From: Ochotona curzoniae
Lineage: Eukaryota; Chordata; Mammalia; Lagomorpha; Ochotonidae
Assembly (NCBI RefSeq): GCF_017591425.1
Contig: NW_024467101.1
Span: 13,156,918-13,220,917, forward strand
DNA length: 64,000 nt
Direction: 5' to 3'
Under the pieces are notes generated by a model, which was given only the letters and a program-made list of their open reading frames with translations, had not been told where the DNA came from and ran no database searches. This document shows, in pieces, positions 25,121 through 37,849 of the stretch (the stretch's first letter is position 1; each line of letters opens with the position of its first letter). Made by a program: the position numbers and the translations under genes.

Positions 25121-25860
25121 GAAAACAAAAATTTAGAGCTGTGGAATCAAATGGTACCAGAACCTGAAGCTGTGGCGATGCATACATCCATACGTTCACA
25201 CATACATACATTATATTCCATGGAAAACGGAATGAAAAGATAATTTCTTTTAGCACACACACAAACACACAAATGGAGTCCACACATACAAGGTGTTTGC
25301 AGCAACCCAACTGAAGATGTATAGTATGAAAAAGTGCATGGATCTCAAAATTTTTTGCAACACAAGTGATCTTTTAATTTTTTTTTTCTCAGAAGCGTTT
25401 TGAAGTATCTTTCTATAGATTTATGCCTGTGATCTGTGGCTTGGCTAGGTTTGCTGGTTTGGGTTAAAAGGGCTGAGTGAAGTGACTCAGGGAATTAAAA
25501 TGGCAGCTGTTTACTTGAGTGGCCGCTTACCAAGTTTCTCCCCACAACAGCTGTGCCAGGGACCACCTTCCTCCTGCCTCCTGCCTGGCCCTCTCCTCCC
25601 TGAGATTCCAGCTCCAGTGTCACCTTCCCTGAATTCCCATTGCTACCACCCTTCAGCTGCTCTCTGCAATTCTTTTTCTTTCCTCCATTACATGTGCCCC
25701 GCTCACCGCATCAGAGGAATCAGCTTAGATATTGATTGGTTTTGGTTTCTGTCTTTCTGGCCCTGTTGTGTTTTCTTTGTGCTTTATTTTTAGCATCTAA
25801 TTCAACGTCTGGCATGTAGTAGGTATTCAAAAAGTCAGTATGTAATTTAAAAAGATTCAT
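25120..25860. other. Intergenic, mostly unassigned; L2-like 3' portion
   Basis: A (CA)-rich stretch lies at 25165-25275. From about 25600 to 25830 the text CACCTTCCCTGAATTCC and GTCTGGCATGTAGTAGG resembles L2 3' ends. No gene is visible. Confidence 0.4.
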
Positions 25861-26740
25861 CTTTTTTTTTTAAGGGGGGGCACTTAAAATTTATTTATTT
25901 GAAAAACAGAGACACACACAGAGTCCCGCCAACCACTGGTTCACTCCCCTCAGTGCCTGCAACGGCCAGGGCTGGATCAGAATGAAGCCAGGAGAGAACT
26001 CCATCTGTGTGTCCAAGCACTTGAGCCATCACCTGCTGCTTCCCTGGCTGCAGTACGAAGCAGCTAGATCAGTGATGGAGGAGCCAGTGTTCCGACCAGC
26101 ACTCTGATACGGGATGTGGGCATCCCAAGTGGCAGCTTAACCCACTGAGCCACAAGACCTACCCAAAATACCAGATTAAAAACAAAGAAGATTTATTTTA
26201 TTTATTTTAAAGGCAGAGTTACCAAGAGAGGAGAGACACGTCTTCCATTTGATGGTTCATTCCCCAAATGGCCGCAATGACTGAAACTGGGCTGGTCTGA
26301 AGTCAGAGGCCAAGAGCTTCATCCAAATTGCCCACGTGGGTAGAGGAACCCAAGCACTTGCGCCAACTTCCCTGCTTTCTCAGGCGCATCATCAGGCAGC
26401 TAAATCACAGGTGGGGCAGCTGGTCTTGAACCAGTTTCCATATAGGATGCCAGCAATACAGGGTCTTAGCTCTTTATGGCACAGTGCTGGTCCTATCATA
26501 TTTTACATCCACTGATTCACTCTAAATGATTTATAACACATGAGGTAAAGCCAGGCACCTGGAACTCAATCTAGGTCATCCACATGGGTGGCAGGTATCT
26601 AAGCACTAGAATCATTCATGAATGCTGTCTCCCAGGCTATGCATTCATTGGAAGCAGAAAATGACATAGTGCCAGAACACAAACAGACATGGGATGCAAG
26701 AATCCCAGGTGGCATCTCACTGTGTTAAATGCCCCGCTCT
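25861..26740 (-). repeat. Three old minus SINEs in a row
   Basis: About 25861-26165, 26180-26495 and 26505-26740. They are diverged copies, with repeated CCACTGAGCC / GTGCTGGTCC 5' ends. Confidence 0.6.
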
Positions 26741-26775
26741 AAATAAGCAAAACTTAAAAACACAAAATAAAGGAT

Positions 26776-27103
26776 GAGGGCCTGGAACAATAGTCTAATA
26801 GCTAAAGTCCTTGCGTTGCACACTCCAGGATCCCATATGGGCACTGGTTCTAATCCTGGCTGCACCAATTCCTATCCAGCTCCCTGCCTATGGCCTGGGA
26901 AAGCAGTTGAGGACAGCTCAAAGCCCTGGTACCCTGTATCCCCTATGGGAGACCTGGAAGAAGCTCATACTTGATTGCTTTCCCAGGCCACAAGCAGGGA
27001 GCTGGATGAGAAGCGGAGGTACTGGGACACAAGTCGGTGCCCATATGGGATCCTGGCACTTGCATGGCGAGGATTTAGCTACTAAACCAATATGCCAGGT
27101 CCC
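26776..27103. repeat. Fold-back C-type SINE pair lacking both tails
   Basis: A plus SINE 5' portion (about 26776-26969) joins an antisense 5' portion (about 26970-27103), which ends in CCAGGTCCC. As at 8517-8883, the 3' halves and A tails are absent at the junction. Confidence 0.75.
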
Positions 27104-27548
27104 TTCAATACTTTCTTGAACTAGAAGTTCTGTAAAAAACCTATCAGCCCCAACACTCCTTTACCTGAAAGAAAGCAGAAGACAAGTCTGCATCTTCAGG
27201 ATTGATTCAAGAAACCCCATTCCATGGGAGAGTGTAAGAACTAGACTTAAATCCAGAAGCTTCCTCCCCATAGAGAAGGGCTGGCACTAACCTGGGGCTG
27301 GCAAGGTTGCTAAGCTTTGGAGCCAAGGACTGGACTGCAGTGCAGGGACAGCAACGCCAGACAGAAGGAGACAATTTGGAAGTGAAACACTCTCTTCCCC
27401 ACCATTCTGGCCAAGAGCCATGCATCACCTGACTGGACTGACACTCTTCATGAGGACATCAGATCAAGTCAGGCACATCCAAAGAAGCCAAAGAGGCCCC
27501 AGTCAGTAGACAGAACAACCCAGGGCAGATGTTAAGAGGCAGTCTGGG

Positions 27549-27877
27549 GCCCGGCACGGTGGCGCAAGTGGTTAAGTCCTCGCCTTGCACGCCCGGGACC
27601 CCATATGGGCGCCGGTTCTAATCCCGGCAGCCCCGCTTCCCTTCCAGCTCCCTGCTTGTGGCCCGGGAAAGCAGTCGAGTACGGCCCAAAGCTTTGGGAC
27701 CCTGCACCCGCGTGGGAGACCCGGAAGAGTCTCCTGGCTTTGGATCGGCATAGCATCGGCCGTTACGCTCACTTGGGGAGTGAATCATCGGATGGAAGAT
27801 CTTCCTCTCTGTCTCTCCTCTCTGTATATCCACCTTTCCAATACAAAAATAATAAAAATAAATCTTTAAAAAAAAAA
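27549..27877 (+). repeat. Young C-type SINE with TSD
   Basis: Flanked by AAGAGGCAGTCTGGGG at 27534-27549 and 27878-27893; the last Gs are shared with the element start. It is one of the closest copies to the inferred consensus. Confidence 0.9.
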
Positions 27878-27942
27878 AAGAGGCAGTCTGGGGTGAGCAT
27901 CCCTGACTTGCCCCTATTAAGGTACAAGTGAATCCGTCCCTC

Positions 27943-28090
27943 TGAGTCTGTTTCCACATTTATAAAATGGGGATTGTCAAAGTTCTTATTACTCAGGGAC
28001 AACAGTGGGGATTGAGTGACAGAGTGTACATCAAATAGGCAGCACAGTACTTGGCATGTGGCAAAGATCCATGATAATAACTATCAATTT
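27943..28090 (+). repeat. MIR-type remnant
   Basis: TTATAAAATGGGGATTGTC followed by GCACAGTACTTGGCATGTGG is the conserved MIR core-to-3' pattern. Confidence 0.6.
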
Positions 28091-28231
28091 TATTTAGTGT
28101 TAAGAAAACCATGACTTTCTCCACTTTGGTGCTTATCAACATTTTGGACCAAAAGATGGCTTTGTTTTGCTTTGTTCTTCCTTGTTTGAGAAGCTCCAGT
28201 GCACTGGAGAATATTAGCAGAAAACAAAGTT

Positions 28232-29240
28232 ACTAGGACTGGTGTTATGGCATAGCAACACTGGAACCCCATATGGGTGCTAGATGGAGTTCAAGCTGCT
28301 CCACTTCTGTTCCTGCTCCCTGTCAGTGGCCTGAAAAAAGCAATGGAAGTTGTCCCACCTGGTAGACCCAGGAAAGCTCCTGGCTTTGGCATCTGAGAAG
28401 TGACTTAGTAGATGGAAAATCTCCCTCTGTCTCTCCTTGTCTGTAACTCTGACCTACAAATAAATCTCTTAAAAATTACATTTAGGGCCCGGCGCGATAG
28501 CATAGTGGTTAAAGTCCTCGCCCTGAATGCCATGGGATCCCCAGATATGGGTGCCAATTCTATTTTTTTTTAAAGATTTATTTATTTTCTTTTTAAAGAT
28601 TTATTTTTTTATTTTTTTTATTGGAAAGGCGGATATACAGAGAGGAGAGACAGAGAGGAAGATCTCTGAGCGCAATGGCCAATGCTATGCCGATCCGAAG
28701 TCAGGAGACCCCTCCAGGTCCCCCACGCAGGTGCAGGGTCCCAAAGCCTTGGGCCGTCCTCTGCTGCTTCCCCGGGCCACAGGCAGGGAGCTGGAATGGA
28801 AGCGGGGCTGCCGGGATAGAACCGGCGCCCACATGGGATCCCGGGCGTGCAAGGCGAGGACCTTAACCACTGCGCCACCGTGCCGGGCCCAAGATTTATT
28901 TATTTTTTATTATAAAGTCAGATATACAGAGAGGAGGAGAGACAGGGAGGAAGATTTTCTGTCTGATGATTCACTCCCCAAGTGAGCGCAACGGCCGGTG
29001 CTGCGCCAATCCAAAGCCAGGAGCCAGGAACCTCCTCCCAGTCTCCCACTTGGGTGCAGGGCCGGATGCTCCGGGCCATCCCCGACTACTTTCCCAGGCC
29101 ACAAGCAGGGAGCTGGATGGGAAGTGGAGCTACCGGAATGATAACCGGCGCCCATATGGGATCCTGGCACATCCAGGCGAGGACCTTAACCACTATGCTA
29201 TCATGCCAGGCCCAAAAATAAATCTTAAAATACAAAAACA
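28232..29240. repeat. Nested SINE cluster with sense tail at far end
   Basis: An older plus copy lies at about 28232-28475. A plus 5' fragment follows at 28486-28560, then two antisense copies at about 28561-28889 and 28890-29213, and finally AAAAATAAATCTTAAAA in sense orientation. The outer plus fragment and the last tail may be the ends of one element split by the minus insertions. Confidence 0.65.
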
Positions 29241-29265
29241 AAAACCATAACCAAAACCAGGAGTC

Positions 29266-29598
29266 GGCCTGGCAGCGTGGCCTAGTGGCTAAAGTCTTTG
29301 CCTTGAATGCACCAGGATCCCATATGGGCGCCGGTTCTAATCCCGGCAGCACCACGCTTCCCATCCAGCTCCCTGCTTCTGGCCTGGGAAGGCAGTGGAG
29401 GATGGCTCAAAGTTTTGGGACTCTGCACCCGTGTGGGAGACCCAGAGGAAGTTCCTGGATCCTGGCTTCAGATCGGCATAGCATCGGCCACTGCGGTCAC
29501 TTAGGGAGTGAATCATTGGACAGAAAATCTTCCTCTCTGTCTCTCCTCCTCTCTGTATATCTGACTTTGTAATTAAAAAAAGAAAAAAAAAATCTCAG
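29266..29598 (+). repeat. C-type SINE
   Basis: Full-length plus copy starting GGCCTGGCAGCGTGGCC with an A-rich tail. Confidence 0.85.
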
Positions 29599-29599
29599 A

Positions 29600-30290
29600 A
29601 AAAAATGGGTAAGGTGGGCAGAGACAACAAAACATTTTGTTGGAGCCATGATACATTGGTGATGCTAATGGGACATTCCAAGTGGACATGTCAAACATGT
29701 GATTAAATACGTGAGTTCTGGAAAGAGGGCCAGGATGGAGTTATCATTTGGGGAGTCATCAGCTTATAGATGGCATTTAAAACCATAGAGCTGGATGAGA
29801 TCACTACTGAGGATGGAATCTGTGTAGATGGAAAAGATAATGCCTAGTCAGCTAGCAATCTCCTCTGAGCATTTGCATTGGGCCAGGCCCCAAGCTAGGT
29901 GCTATATAGAGATGGACTTCCCTTGGCTCCCGCCCAAGAGAAGCTCCATGGCTTATTAAATTTTTTCCTAAGTGCTTGGGTCATGCAGAGGATGAGGTCT
30001 GGAGCTCTTTCCTTGTCTCTTACTGTCATTTTTAATAGACATTTATTGAGCAACTATTTGGTACAAAGTCACCATCGAGGTACTTAAATCCATCAGCCAA
30101 GCAAGTCAGTTCTGGCTCTCGTCCTAGTGAGTTTACATTTTACCTGTGAAGCGGGCAATGGCTGAAGAAGGATGAACATAAGATGTGATGACAGTTTTGA
30201 TGAATGCAGGATGGAGTTATTAACGGGAGCTCTGCTCTAACCTGAGAAGCAGGGAAGACTTTTTTAAAAAGCCACATTTAAGAAGGCATT
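29600..30290. other. Intergenic spacer, no gene seen
   Basis: Mostly unassigned. About 29860-29915 (GGCCAGGCCCCAAGCTAGG) looks like an old MIR/L2 remnant. Confidence 0.35.
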
Positions 30291-30575
30291 ACTAGGAGCT
30301 GGCCCAGTTCCGTCTCCTTCTATTCTAGCTTCCTGCTAAGGCATATTGGGAAGCATCATGTGATGGCTTAAGTGCTTTGGGCTTTGGCACCCACATGGGT
30401 ACCACCCACATGGTCCCACATGAGGATTAAATTCCAGGTTCCTGACTTTGGTCTGGGCCATTGCTGGCTATTTGTAGGCACTGGAGGCAGTGAACTAGCA
30501 GAACAAATCTCTCTTCTTCTCCATCCTCTCTCCAGTAAAATAAACTTTAAAGTTAACAAAAGTTAAAAAAAAAAG
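30290..30575 (+). repeat. Old C-type SINE
   Basis: Diverged plus copy with an A tail at about 30560-30575. Confidence 0.55.
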
Positions 30576-31129
30576 TTACTGTTGGAGTAAAAGGAGCAAT
30601 GGAGGACAACTTGGCCTTCTAGCTGTACCAACTTGGAGGAAAGCTCTAGATTGGAAAACGGGTCTGAGCATCACTATTTGACTAAGTCAGGGTGCTGAAA
30701 GTTTGACCTGGCATTGACTGGGGAGGCAGAAACCATGTTCAGGGAGCAGAAACAGCTGGAGCAGAGACCTAGAAGAAGCAATACAGAGGCCTTCAGACAC
30801 AGCAGGCCCTATAGGGATAGGCAGGGAAATAGCAGATGTGGAGAAACTTGTTGGGGGCAAGGTCTGAAGGTCATGGCAAGAATGTATATAGGTGGATGGA
30901 CTGTCTCCAAAATGATCCATTTCCCACCTAGCAAGCCCTCGATAGACAGGCAATGAGATCCACTGGGTGCCTCAAGCTTTTGGGGAAATATGGACTATTG
31001 GTAAAAATGCTAGCATTTTGAACCCACTTCCCCGCACCACCCCAGAAGCTCTTCTTTTGTCACACTAGGAGGGATCATTGGATTTCTGCTGAATCCTGGC
31101 TGGCTCCCCTAGTATTCCCTAGCTATGTA

Positions 31130-32040
31130 CCGTGCGTGTTAGGGATTGGGAGGCCATACCCCTTACAGGCCCCTCCACCTCCGGCCCTGAGCATTGCCTT
31201 CCCCTTACAATCACCCTATTCAGGGATATACAATAAACACTTGTCTGGCAAAGGCAACTCACTGCTTTCCACTGGACAGCTGAACTATTTAGGGTTTATA
31301 TGTGCAACCCAGACCAGCCAGTCCCTGCTGTACCCTGGGGCTTCTTCCTGTAAGTCTCTGTGGCTCCAGAGACAGAAGGAACAATCCCTCTGCCACACCA
31401 TGCTCTCACTGTGCTCAATGAATTCACTTCCCCAAAGCACCCAACTCTCTTCTGTCTACCCAGCTTTCTTGCATTTGCTTTCCCTTTGGCCTGGAATGCT
31501 TTTCTTCTCATTATGTACCTGCCTAACACCATCTGGTTCTTCAGGTCCAGGTAAGAGCCACTCCCTCTAGAAAGTCTTTCCTGAATACCAGACTGCACAG
31601 TAGAGCAGGAGTACCAAGTACTATATTTCTCTCTCTTTTTAAAAAAGATTTATTTATTTTTTTATTGCAAAGGCAGATCAGATTTACGGAGAGACAGTAA
31701 ATCTGGTTCACTCCCCAAATGGCTGCTATGGCCAATCTGAAGCCAGGAGCTTTTTCCAGGTCTCCCATGTGGGGGCAGGGTCCCAAGGCTTTGGGCTGTC
31801 CTTGACTGCATTCCCAGGCCACAAGCAGGGAGCTACGTGGGAAGTGAAACAGTCAGGACAGAAACCAGTACTCATGTGGGATCCTACTATATGCAAAATG
31901 AGGATTTAGCCAACTGAGTCATTGGGCTTGGTACTATATTTCTTATAGCACTCAGACTTAGACTTGGTAGTCACCGGGAGAGTATGTAAAGAGGTAGGTG
32001 CCAGGACTCCTGAAGATACCAAAATCCACAGATGTGCAAG
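31130..32040 (+). repeat. L2 remnant split by a minus SINE
   Basis: TTTGGCCTGGAATGCTTTTC at about 31487 and GTCTTTCCTGAATACC are L2 3' hallmarks. A minus C-type SINE (about 31641-31931) interrupts the relic. The 12-bp duplication TACTATATTTCT at 31619-31630 and 31932-31943 marks the insertion. Confidence 0.65.
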
Positions 32041-32072
32041 TCCCTTATGTAAAATTACGTAGTTTGTAGTAT

Positions 32073-32690
32073 GAACCAGGCACTATGGCCTAGTGGTAAA
32101 TCCACGCCTTGCATGTACCAGGATCCCATATGGGCACGGGTTCGTGTCCCGTACGAGGCTCCTGGCTCCTGGCTTCGGATTGGCTCAGCTCTGGCCATTG
32201 TGACCACTTTGGGAGAGACCGGCAGATAGAGGATTTTTCCTTCTGTATCACCTTCTTTCTGTATATCTGCCTTTCCAATCAAAACAAAAGAAATCTTTAA
32301 ACATTTTTAAAAGCAAGGTTACCTTTAAAAAAACTATGTAGTACATGCAAATAACCTATGTATATTCTCTCAAATATTTTATTTATTCTTAAAATAATCA
32401 GAGAGCTATTCTACTTTATTTTAAACTTTATTTAACTAAAGAGACAGTCAGAGGTATCATCCATTGGTTCACTCCCCAAGTACCTCCAACAGGTAGTGCC
32501 TGGGCCAGGTCAAAGCCAAGAGCAAGGTACTCAACCCCAAGCTCCCATGTGGGTGGTTCATATACCATGAACATTTCTCACTACGTGGGTGACAGAATGT
32601 TTCCTAGGGTGCACATTAGCAGGAAGCTATGATTGGGAGTCGATCTAAGTATCAAATCCAGGAATCCCAGTCAGTGTCAAATGTCCACAC
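32073..32690. repeat. Internally deleted plus SINE, then old minus SINE
   Basis: The plus copy (about 32073-32310) lacks roughly 100 bp, since the B-box region joins to GAGGCTCCTGG. A diverged minus copy covers about 32375-32690. Confidence 0.6.
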
Positions 32691-32929
32691 CCTCCAGATC
32701 AAATGTCCACACCCTCTCTTGTACACTTTAAGCTCATTTTTAGATGACTTCCAAAAACCCGATAAAACCACAGCAGGTGAGCCTCCACACCACTTCATTT
32801 ACATGAATTCAGCATAACACTCAAAGTGACAAATTCAAGTTTTATTTTATGGAACTTTCTGGAATTTTCTTTCTCAGACATTTTCAGTGGTTGGATCCAC
32901 AGATATGGCTCACATAGCTGCAGAAGGCC

Positions 32930-33085
32930 AACTGTCTCTCACTTGGCTGTAACTGCCTTTTTGTTTGTGAATGGTGTGAGGGCAGAGTTTGGGTCTGACT
33001 CAGTCTTGTATTTCTAGCACTTAGCATGTGAACACAGAGCCATGCACTTGCATGGCTCAGTAAATATTAACCAAATGAATGAACA
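32930..33085 (+). repeat. L2 3'-end remnant
   Basis: GTGAGGGCAGAGTTTGGGTC, CTAGCACTTAGCATG, then CCAAATGAATGAACAA is the standard L2 3' terminus pattern. Confidence 0.6.
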
Positions 33086-33263
33086 ATGTGGGACTGGGCA
33101 AAGGAAGGGGAAGCCATCTGAAGTCCCATAAGCCATGTTCAGAACCCTGAGATGTCAGGGTTCTGGGGGCTGCAGCTTACCAGGAGGGAAGGAAAACCCT
33201 GGCTTCCTGGCTTCAATGATTGCACCTCAGCAAGAAGAACTAGCAACCCAGGAGACAGGCACA

Positions 33264-33295
33264 ATAACAACAACAACAACAACAACAACAACAAA
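33264..33295 (+). repeat. (AAC)n microsatellite
   Basis: About ten AAC units, clean. Confidence 0.95.
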
Positions 33296-33809
33296 CTGGT
33301 TCCCAGCTGCCTGGCTCCAGGGAACATTTGTCAATGTGACATTCACAGAAGCCCTGCACATGTGCTGGCTTGGAGGGGGAGAGGGGAGCCTGTGCCAGAC
33401 ACAAGGAAATTCAGCCACTGTGCACGTGTTAGCACTGAGCGACATGTGGCTGAGAAGCTTCTTGGTTCATTTAGTGGATTTCTTCCCCTAAAATATTAAA
33501 AAAAAAAAAAAATCCTCCAGATACATTTTTTATTTATTTATTTTTTTCACCTTTAAGAAATCTGTTTGCCTTGGCAGCACCATTACCAAATTGTCAAGAC
33601 ACAGTTCATTAAAAATCTGCTTAGTACAAAATTGATGTGGGTCCAAAAAAGTTAGGGTTCTATTAAAATAAATGCATCCTTTTGCTGCTTCAAAAAACAT
33701 CTTTGAGGCTGTTACTCATCTTTTCACACCCCATTTAACCTTTTGTTTGTGTTTCTAGTTAACAGTGCCCTAGAGTAAGAGTCCAAGTTATTTGACAGGA
33801 TGTAAAAAA

Positions 33810-34910
33810 GGTTTAGGGAGGGCATCCCTCCCTCTGCACGTACCAGAACTCCATATGAGCACTGGTTCGTGTCCTGGTTATTCTACTTTCTGTCCAGCTC
33901 CCTTCCTGTGGCCTGGGAGGGCAGTAGAGGACGGTCCAAAGCCTTGGAATCCTGCACTGATATTGGAAGCCCAGAAGAAGCTCCTGGTTCCTGGCTTCGG
34001 ATTGACTCAGTTTTGGTCATTGCGGCCATTTGGAGAGTGAACCAGCAGAAGATTTTTCTATCTCCCCTTTTCTCTGTAAAGCTTCCTTTCCATTAAAAAT
34101 TAACAAATCTAAAAAAATATGATGTTTAGCAAAAAAAAAAATTAGGGAAAAGTTTTATGTTAAAGGACAGGAATTTGGGGTTTAGAAAATAAAATCTGTT
34201 GAATTTGATGAGCCCATTTGCAGGTTTGCACTGAAGTCAGAAGAACTCTTTCACATACTGGTTAATAAAATCAACAGGTGTTTTGGTGATCTTACCCACC
34301 TTCCTGTAGCCCTTGACCCTTATCATCCTAATCAATTATCATCAAAAATAAATAAAATTAATAAAGTAAAATAAAATAAAAAGGTGTTTATGCAACTACT
34401 TTGTGTCAACACAGTAGGGCCAAAAAGGGGAAGGACTTGTTCCAGTAACTCTAGACCTTTCTGAACAGAATGTGAGACCATTGAAAGTGATGAATTCCTG
34501 TTCTGTCCCATGTCCCTACTCACTAGCCACATTTGGTTACTAAAATTCTAATTATATATACTTCAGTATAATAAAAAATTCCTGTTCTGGGGCCACCACA
34601 GTAGCCTAGTGGCTGAAGTCCTCACCTTGCACGCCTGGGATCCCCTACAAGCGTCGGTTCTAATCCTGGCTACTCCACTTCCCTTCTAGCTCCCTGCTTG
34701 TGGCCTGGGAAAGTCTAGAATGGCCCAAAGCCTTGGGACCCTGCAACCGAGTGGGAGACCTGGGAGAGGTTTCTGGCTCCCAGCTTTGGGTTGGCTTAGC
34801 ACCAACCATTGTGGCTACTTTGGGAATGAACCAGTGTATGGAAGATCTTTCTCTTTGCTTCTCCTTCACTCTGTATATCTGCTTTTGCAATAAAAATAGA
34901 TAAATATTTA
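33810..34910 (+). repeat. Two plus SINEs flanking an L1-like 3' end
   Basis: SINEs span about 33810-34120 and 34592-34910. Between them, about 34250-34382 holds CTGTAGCCCTTGACCC and ATCAATTATCATC, shared with 36.96 kb and 38.02 kb. Confidence 0.6.
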
Positions 34911-36078
34911 GGGAAAAAGTTAAATTTCACTTCTCGGTTGCAATAACCATATATGAAATGCTCAATAGCTTCGCAGAGCTAGACTATCATATAATTCAGA
35001 TACAAAATGTTTCCCTTACTGGACAAAGTTTTATTGGTCAGTGTTTCCTTGATATTTTCTCCAAAACAAAAAAAGCCTTTTTATCTTCAGGTGTAATTTG
35101 TGCATACAAAGTTCACAACTTTGCAGAATCAGGGTCAGGAAGTAGAGATTAGGGGAGAGGAGATAAATCCAAGAAAAACAAAAACTTATATGAAAGAGCT
35201 GAGGACTCTCCTGCTGAACAGAACAAGGTAGCAAAACTAAACAAATGAGAAAGCTGCTGAGCTGCTTCAAGTTCAGTTGGTTCACAATTAGAAACAACCT
35301 TAGCGAAATGGAGGCCATGAGTTCCCACCTGTTCGGCCAGATCAAAAGAAAACATGAGTTCTTTCTTTATCCAACACTGACTGGGAGCCATGTTCAAGGC
35401 TTCCTGCTGTCTTCAGGAACCAGCAAAGGAGGATGACAGGCACGACAGGCTGCAAACCTTAAAATTATCTTCATCTTTGTCTTTTCATCCTCCCACACTT
35501 GGCACTTGCTTCCTTAAAACTCTCTGCACCTCCCTCCCATTCCATCCACCCTGCTCCCAGCTCAGATTCTCTCTAGTTCAGCTCATTCTGCTCCCCTTCC
35601 TCCCTTGCACCACCCAGGTATTCGCAGAAATGTTTGAGTTAATCCATTCACACAAATACAGTGGCAAAGCAGGACAGAAAGACCCTGGGAACCGTGACCA
35701 GCAACACATTCCACCATGACCCAGCCCACGGTTCTGCCTGCCAGCCAGGACCCGTTCCTCTAAGATGACTCATTTTCCCACTTCTATCTGCTCCCCCACC
35801 TCTTCCGTTCCTACCCACTGCTGCTGAGGGCCAGGATCTCAGAGAAAGGCTCACGGCCGAACTGACAGGGGAGGAAACAGTTTGCTGGGATGCCGGAGAG
35901 GACTGATGTCACGGGGAAAGGAGAAAACCAGCTGTGCAGGTTCACAGGATGTTTAATCTGCACTAGTAATTATTATTATTTTAAGAATTTGGGCACTGCC
36001 CTGCTCTTTGGCAGAGAGTAAACGGCTTGCTGTTAGACGTATATTAACTCTTAATTTTTTTTTTTTAAATTATGTTCA
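34911..36078. other. Intergenic, no gene or SINE seen
   Basis: Single-copy-looking sequence. About 35510-35620 is pyrimidine-rich and may be an old L2 relic. No convincing coding exon is visible on either strand. Confidence 0.4.
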
Positions 36079-36420
36079 GGGTCCTGGTGCGGTAGCCTGC
36101 TGGCTAAAGTCCTCACCTTGTATGCACTGGGATCCCACACAGGCGCTGGTTCATGTACTGGCTGTCCCACTACCCATCCAGGTCCCTGCCATGAACTGGG
36201 GAAAAGAGGTAGAGGATGGCCCAAAGCCTTGAGACCCTGCATCCACGTGGGAGACCTGGGAGAGGTTCTGGCTCCTGGCTTCAAATCAGCTGAGCTCTAG
36301 CTGCAGCGGCCACTTGAGGAGTGAACCAGTGGATGGAAGATCTTTCTAGCTCCCTTTTCTCTGTAAATCTGCTTCTCCAATAAAAATAATATAAATCTTC
36401 AAAAAAAAAAAAAAAAAAGA
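36079..36420 (+). repeat. C-type SINE with long A tail
   Basis: Full plus copy starting GGTCCTGGTGCGGTAGCC, ending in about 18 As. Confidence 0.85.
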
Positions 36421-37030
36421 AAACTGTTTTTAAAAATATTGTTCATTTACTCCAACATGGGGAAAACTGCAGGATCTGTGGTCTGACTGTGGAGTGCATA
36501 TATCAGAACTGGGCCTCCCCAGCGACTCAGACGGAGCAGTGGACAGCATACCCAGATGCACATGGAGGATAGGGCAGTCCATTGGGGCCAGCAGAGAACA
36601 TCTGGTACCACAGCAGAGGAACGAGGGCAGAACAAATTGGTTAACTCCCCCAGCCCAGCACTGACAGCACATACCTGGGCGAATAGAGACTCTAAGGTGG
36701 ACTGTGTCAGCCAATGGACCTTGGAAGGATTTCCTCATCTACGGATCGGTAGGATGGACAGCATTTTAGTTCTATCAAAACCACTTGAGCAGAAACTTTG
36801 GCGCATGTTCCACATCGGGGACCCTGGGATGACATCAGGTGGCCGTTCCCCATCCCTGGGTACTGAGGCAGTTGGGAGGGCGGCTGCGACTTCTCCCTTC
36901 ATCTACCACCTTCCCTCAGATACAAGAAGCAAAAAGAAAATTTGGAAGTAATGGTCTTACCTGCTTTCTCCTAATCTTCAACCCTTCCTACCCTGATCAA
37001 TTATGTAAATATCATCAAAAATAACATTTT
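36421..37030 (+). repeat. L1-like 3' end (longest of three related copies)
   Basis: Contains TCAAAACCACTTGAGCAGAA (about 36774), GTCTTACCTGCTTTCTCC and GATCAATTATGTAAATATC, then AAAAATAACA. The same blocks in the same order occur at 37.86-38.09 kb, and the last block also at 34.3 kb. Assignment to a lagomorph L1 3' UTR is inference. Confidence 0.5.
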
Positions 37031-37034
37031 GAAA

Positions 37035-37760
37035 AATTATGTTCATTTTGTTTGAAAGGCAGAGAAACAAAGAGTGATAGTGACGGAAGTCAGAGACAGG
37101 AAGAGACGGAGATACACACGCAGAGAGAGGAGAGCGAGCGATCCAGACAGAAATACTTAGAGGGATCTGCCACCTGCTGGTTCACTCTCCAAATGCCGGC
37201 AACACATCTGGGCCAGGCTTAAGCCAGCAACCAGGAGGCAAGAACTCCGTCTAGGTGTCTCACATGGGTGACAGGGAACTGACTGCTTGAGCCCTCACCT
37301 ACTGCCTCCTAGGGTGCGCATTAACAGGAAGCTGAAACTGGAAGCAAAGCAAGGTTTTGGTTTTTTTTTAAAGATTTATTTATTTTTACTGGAAAAGTCA
37401 AACATACAGAGAAGAGTAAAGAAAGAGCCTCCAACCATTGATTCACTCCCTAAGTGGCTGCAACAACTGGAGCTGAGCTGATCTGAAGCCAGGAATCAGG
37501 AGCCTCTTCTGGGTCTCCCATACAGGTACAGGGTCCCAAGGCTCTGGGCCATCCTCTGCTTCTTTGCCAGGCTACAGCAGGAAGCTGGATGGGAAGCGAG
37601 GCTGCAGGGACACCAACTAGAACCCATTTGGGATCCTAGTATGTGCAAAGTGAGGACCCTGGCCACTAGGCTACCATGCCGGGACCCAGAGCAAGGATTT
37701 GAACAGAGACATTTTAATATGGGATGCCAGTGTCCCAAGTAGCATCTCAACCACTGTTAA
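37035..37760 (-). repeat. Old minus SINE split by younger minus SINE
   Basis: A younger copy at about 37360-37688 sits inside an old copy (37035-37350 and 37689-37760). AGCAAGGTTTTG and AGCAAGGATTTG on its two sides look like an imperfect TSD. Confidence 0.65.
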
Positions 37761-37849
37761 GGCAGCCATTAACGTTTAACAGTTGGCCAAGGTCCTATGT
37801 CAATCAGTGGATTTTTCAAAGCCCTCATAGTGCTTGGAGTGGCAAGATT

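Noticed and set aside
31136..31570. 144-aa plus frame in the DYNLL1-SRSF9 interval
   Set aside because: It overlaps an L2 relic and has no splice or start context supporting a gene.
33264..33295. CRISPR-like regular repetition
   Set aside because: It is a plain trinucleotide microsatellite in a mammalian genome, with no spacers.
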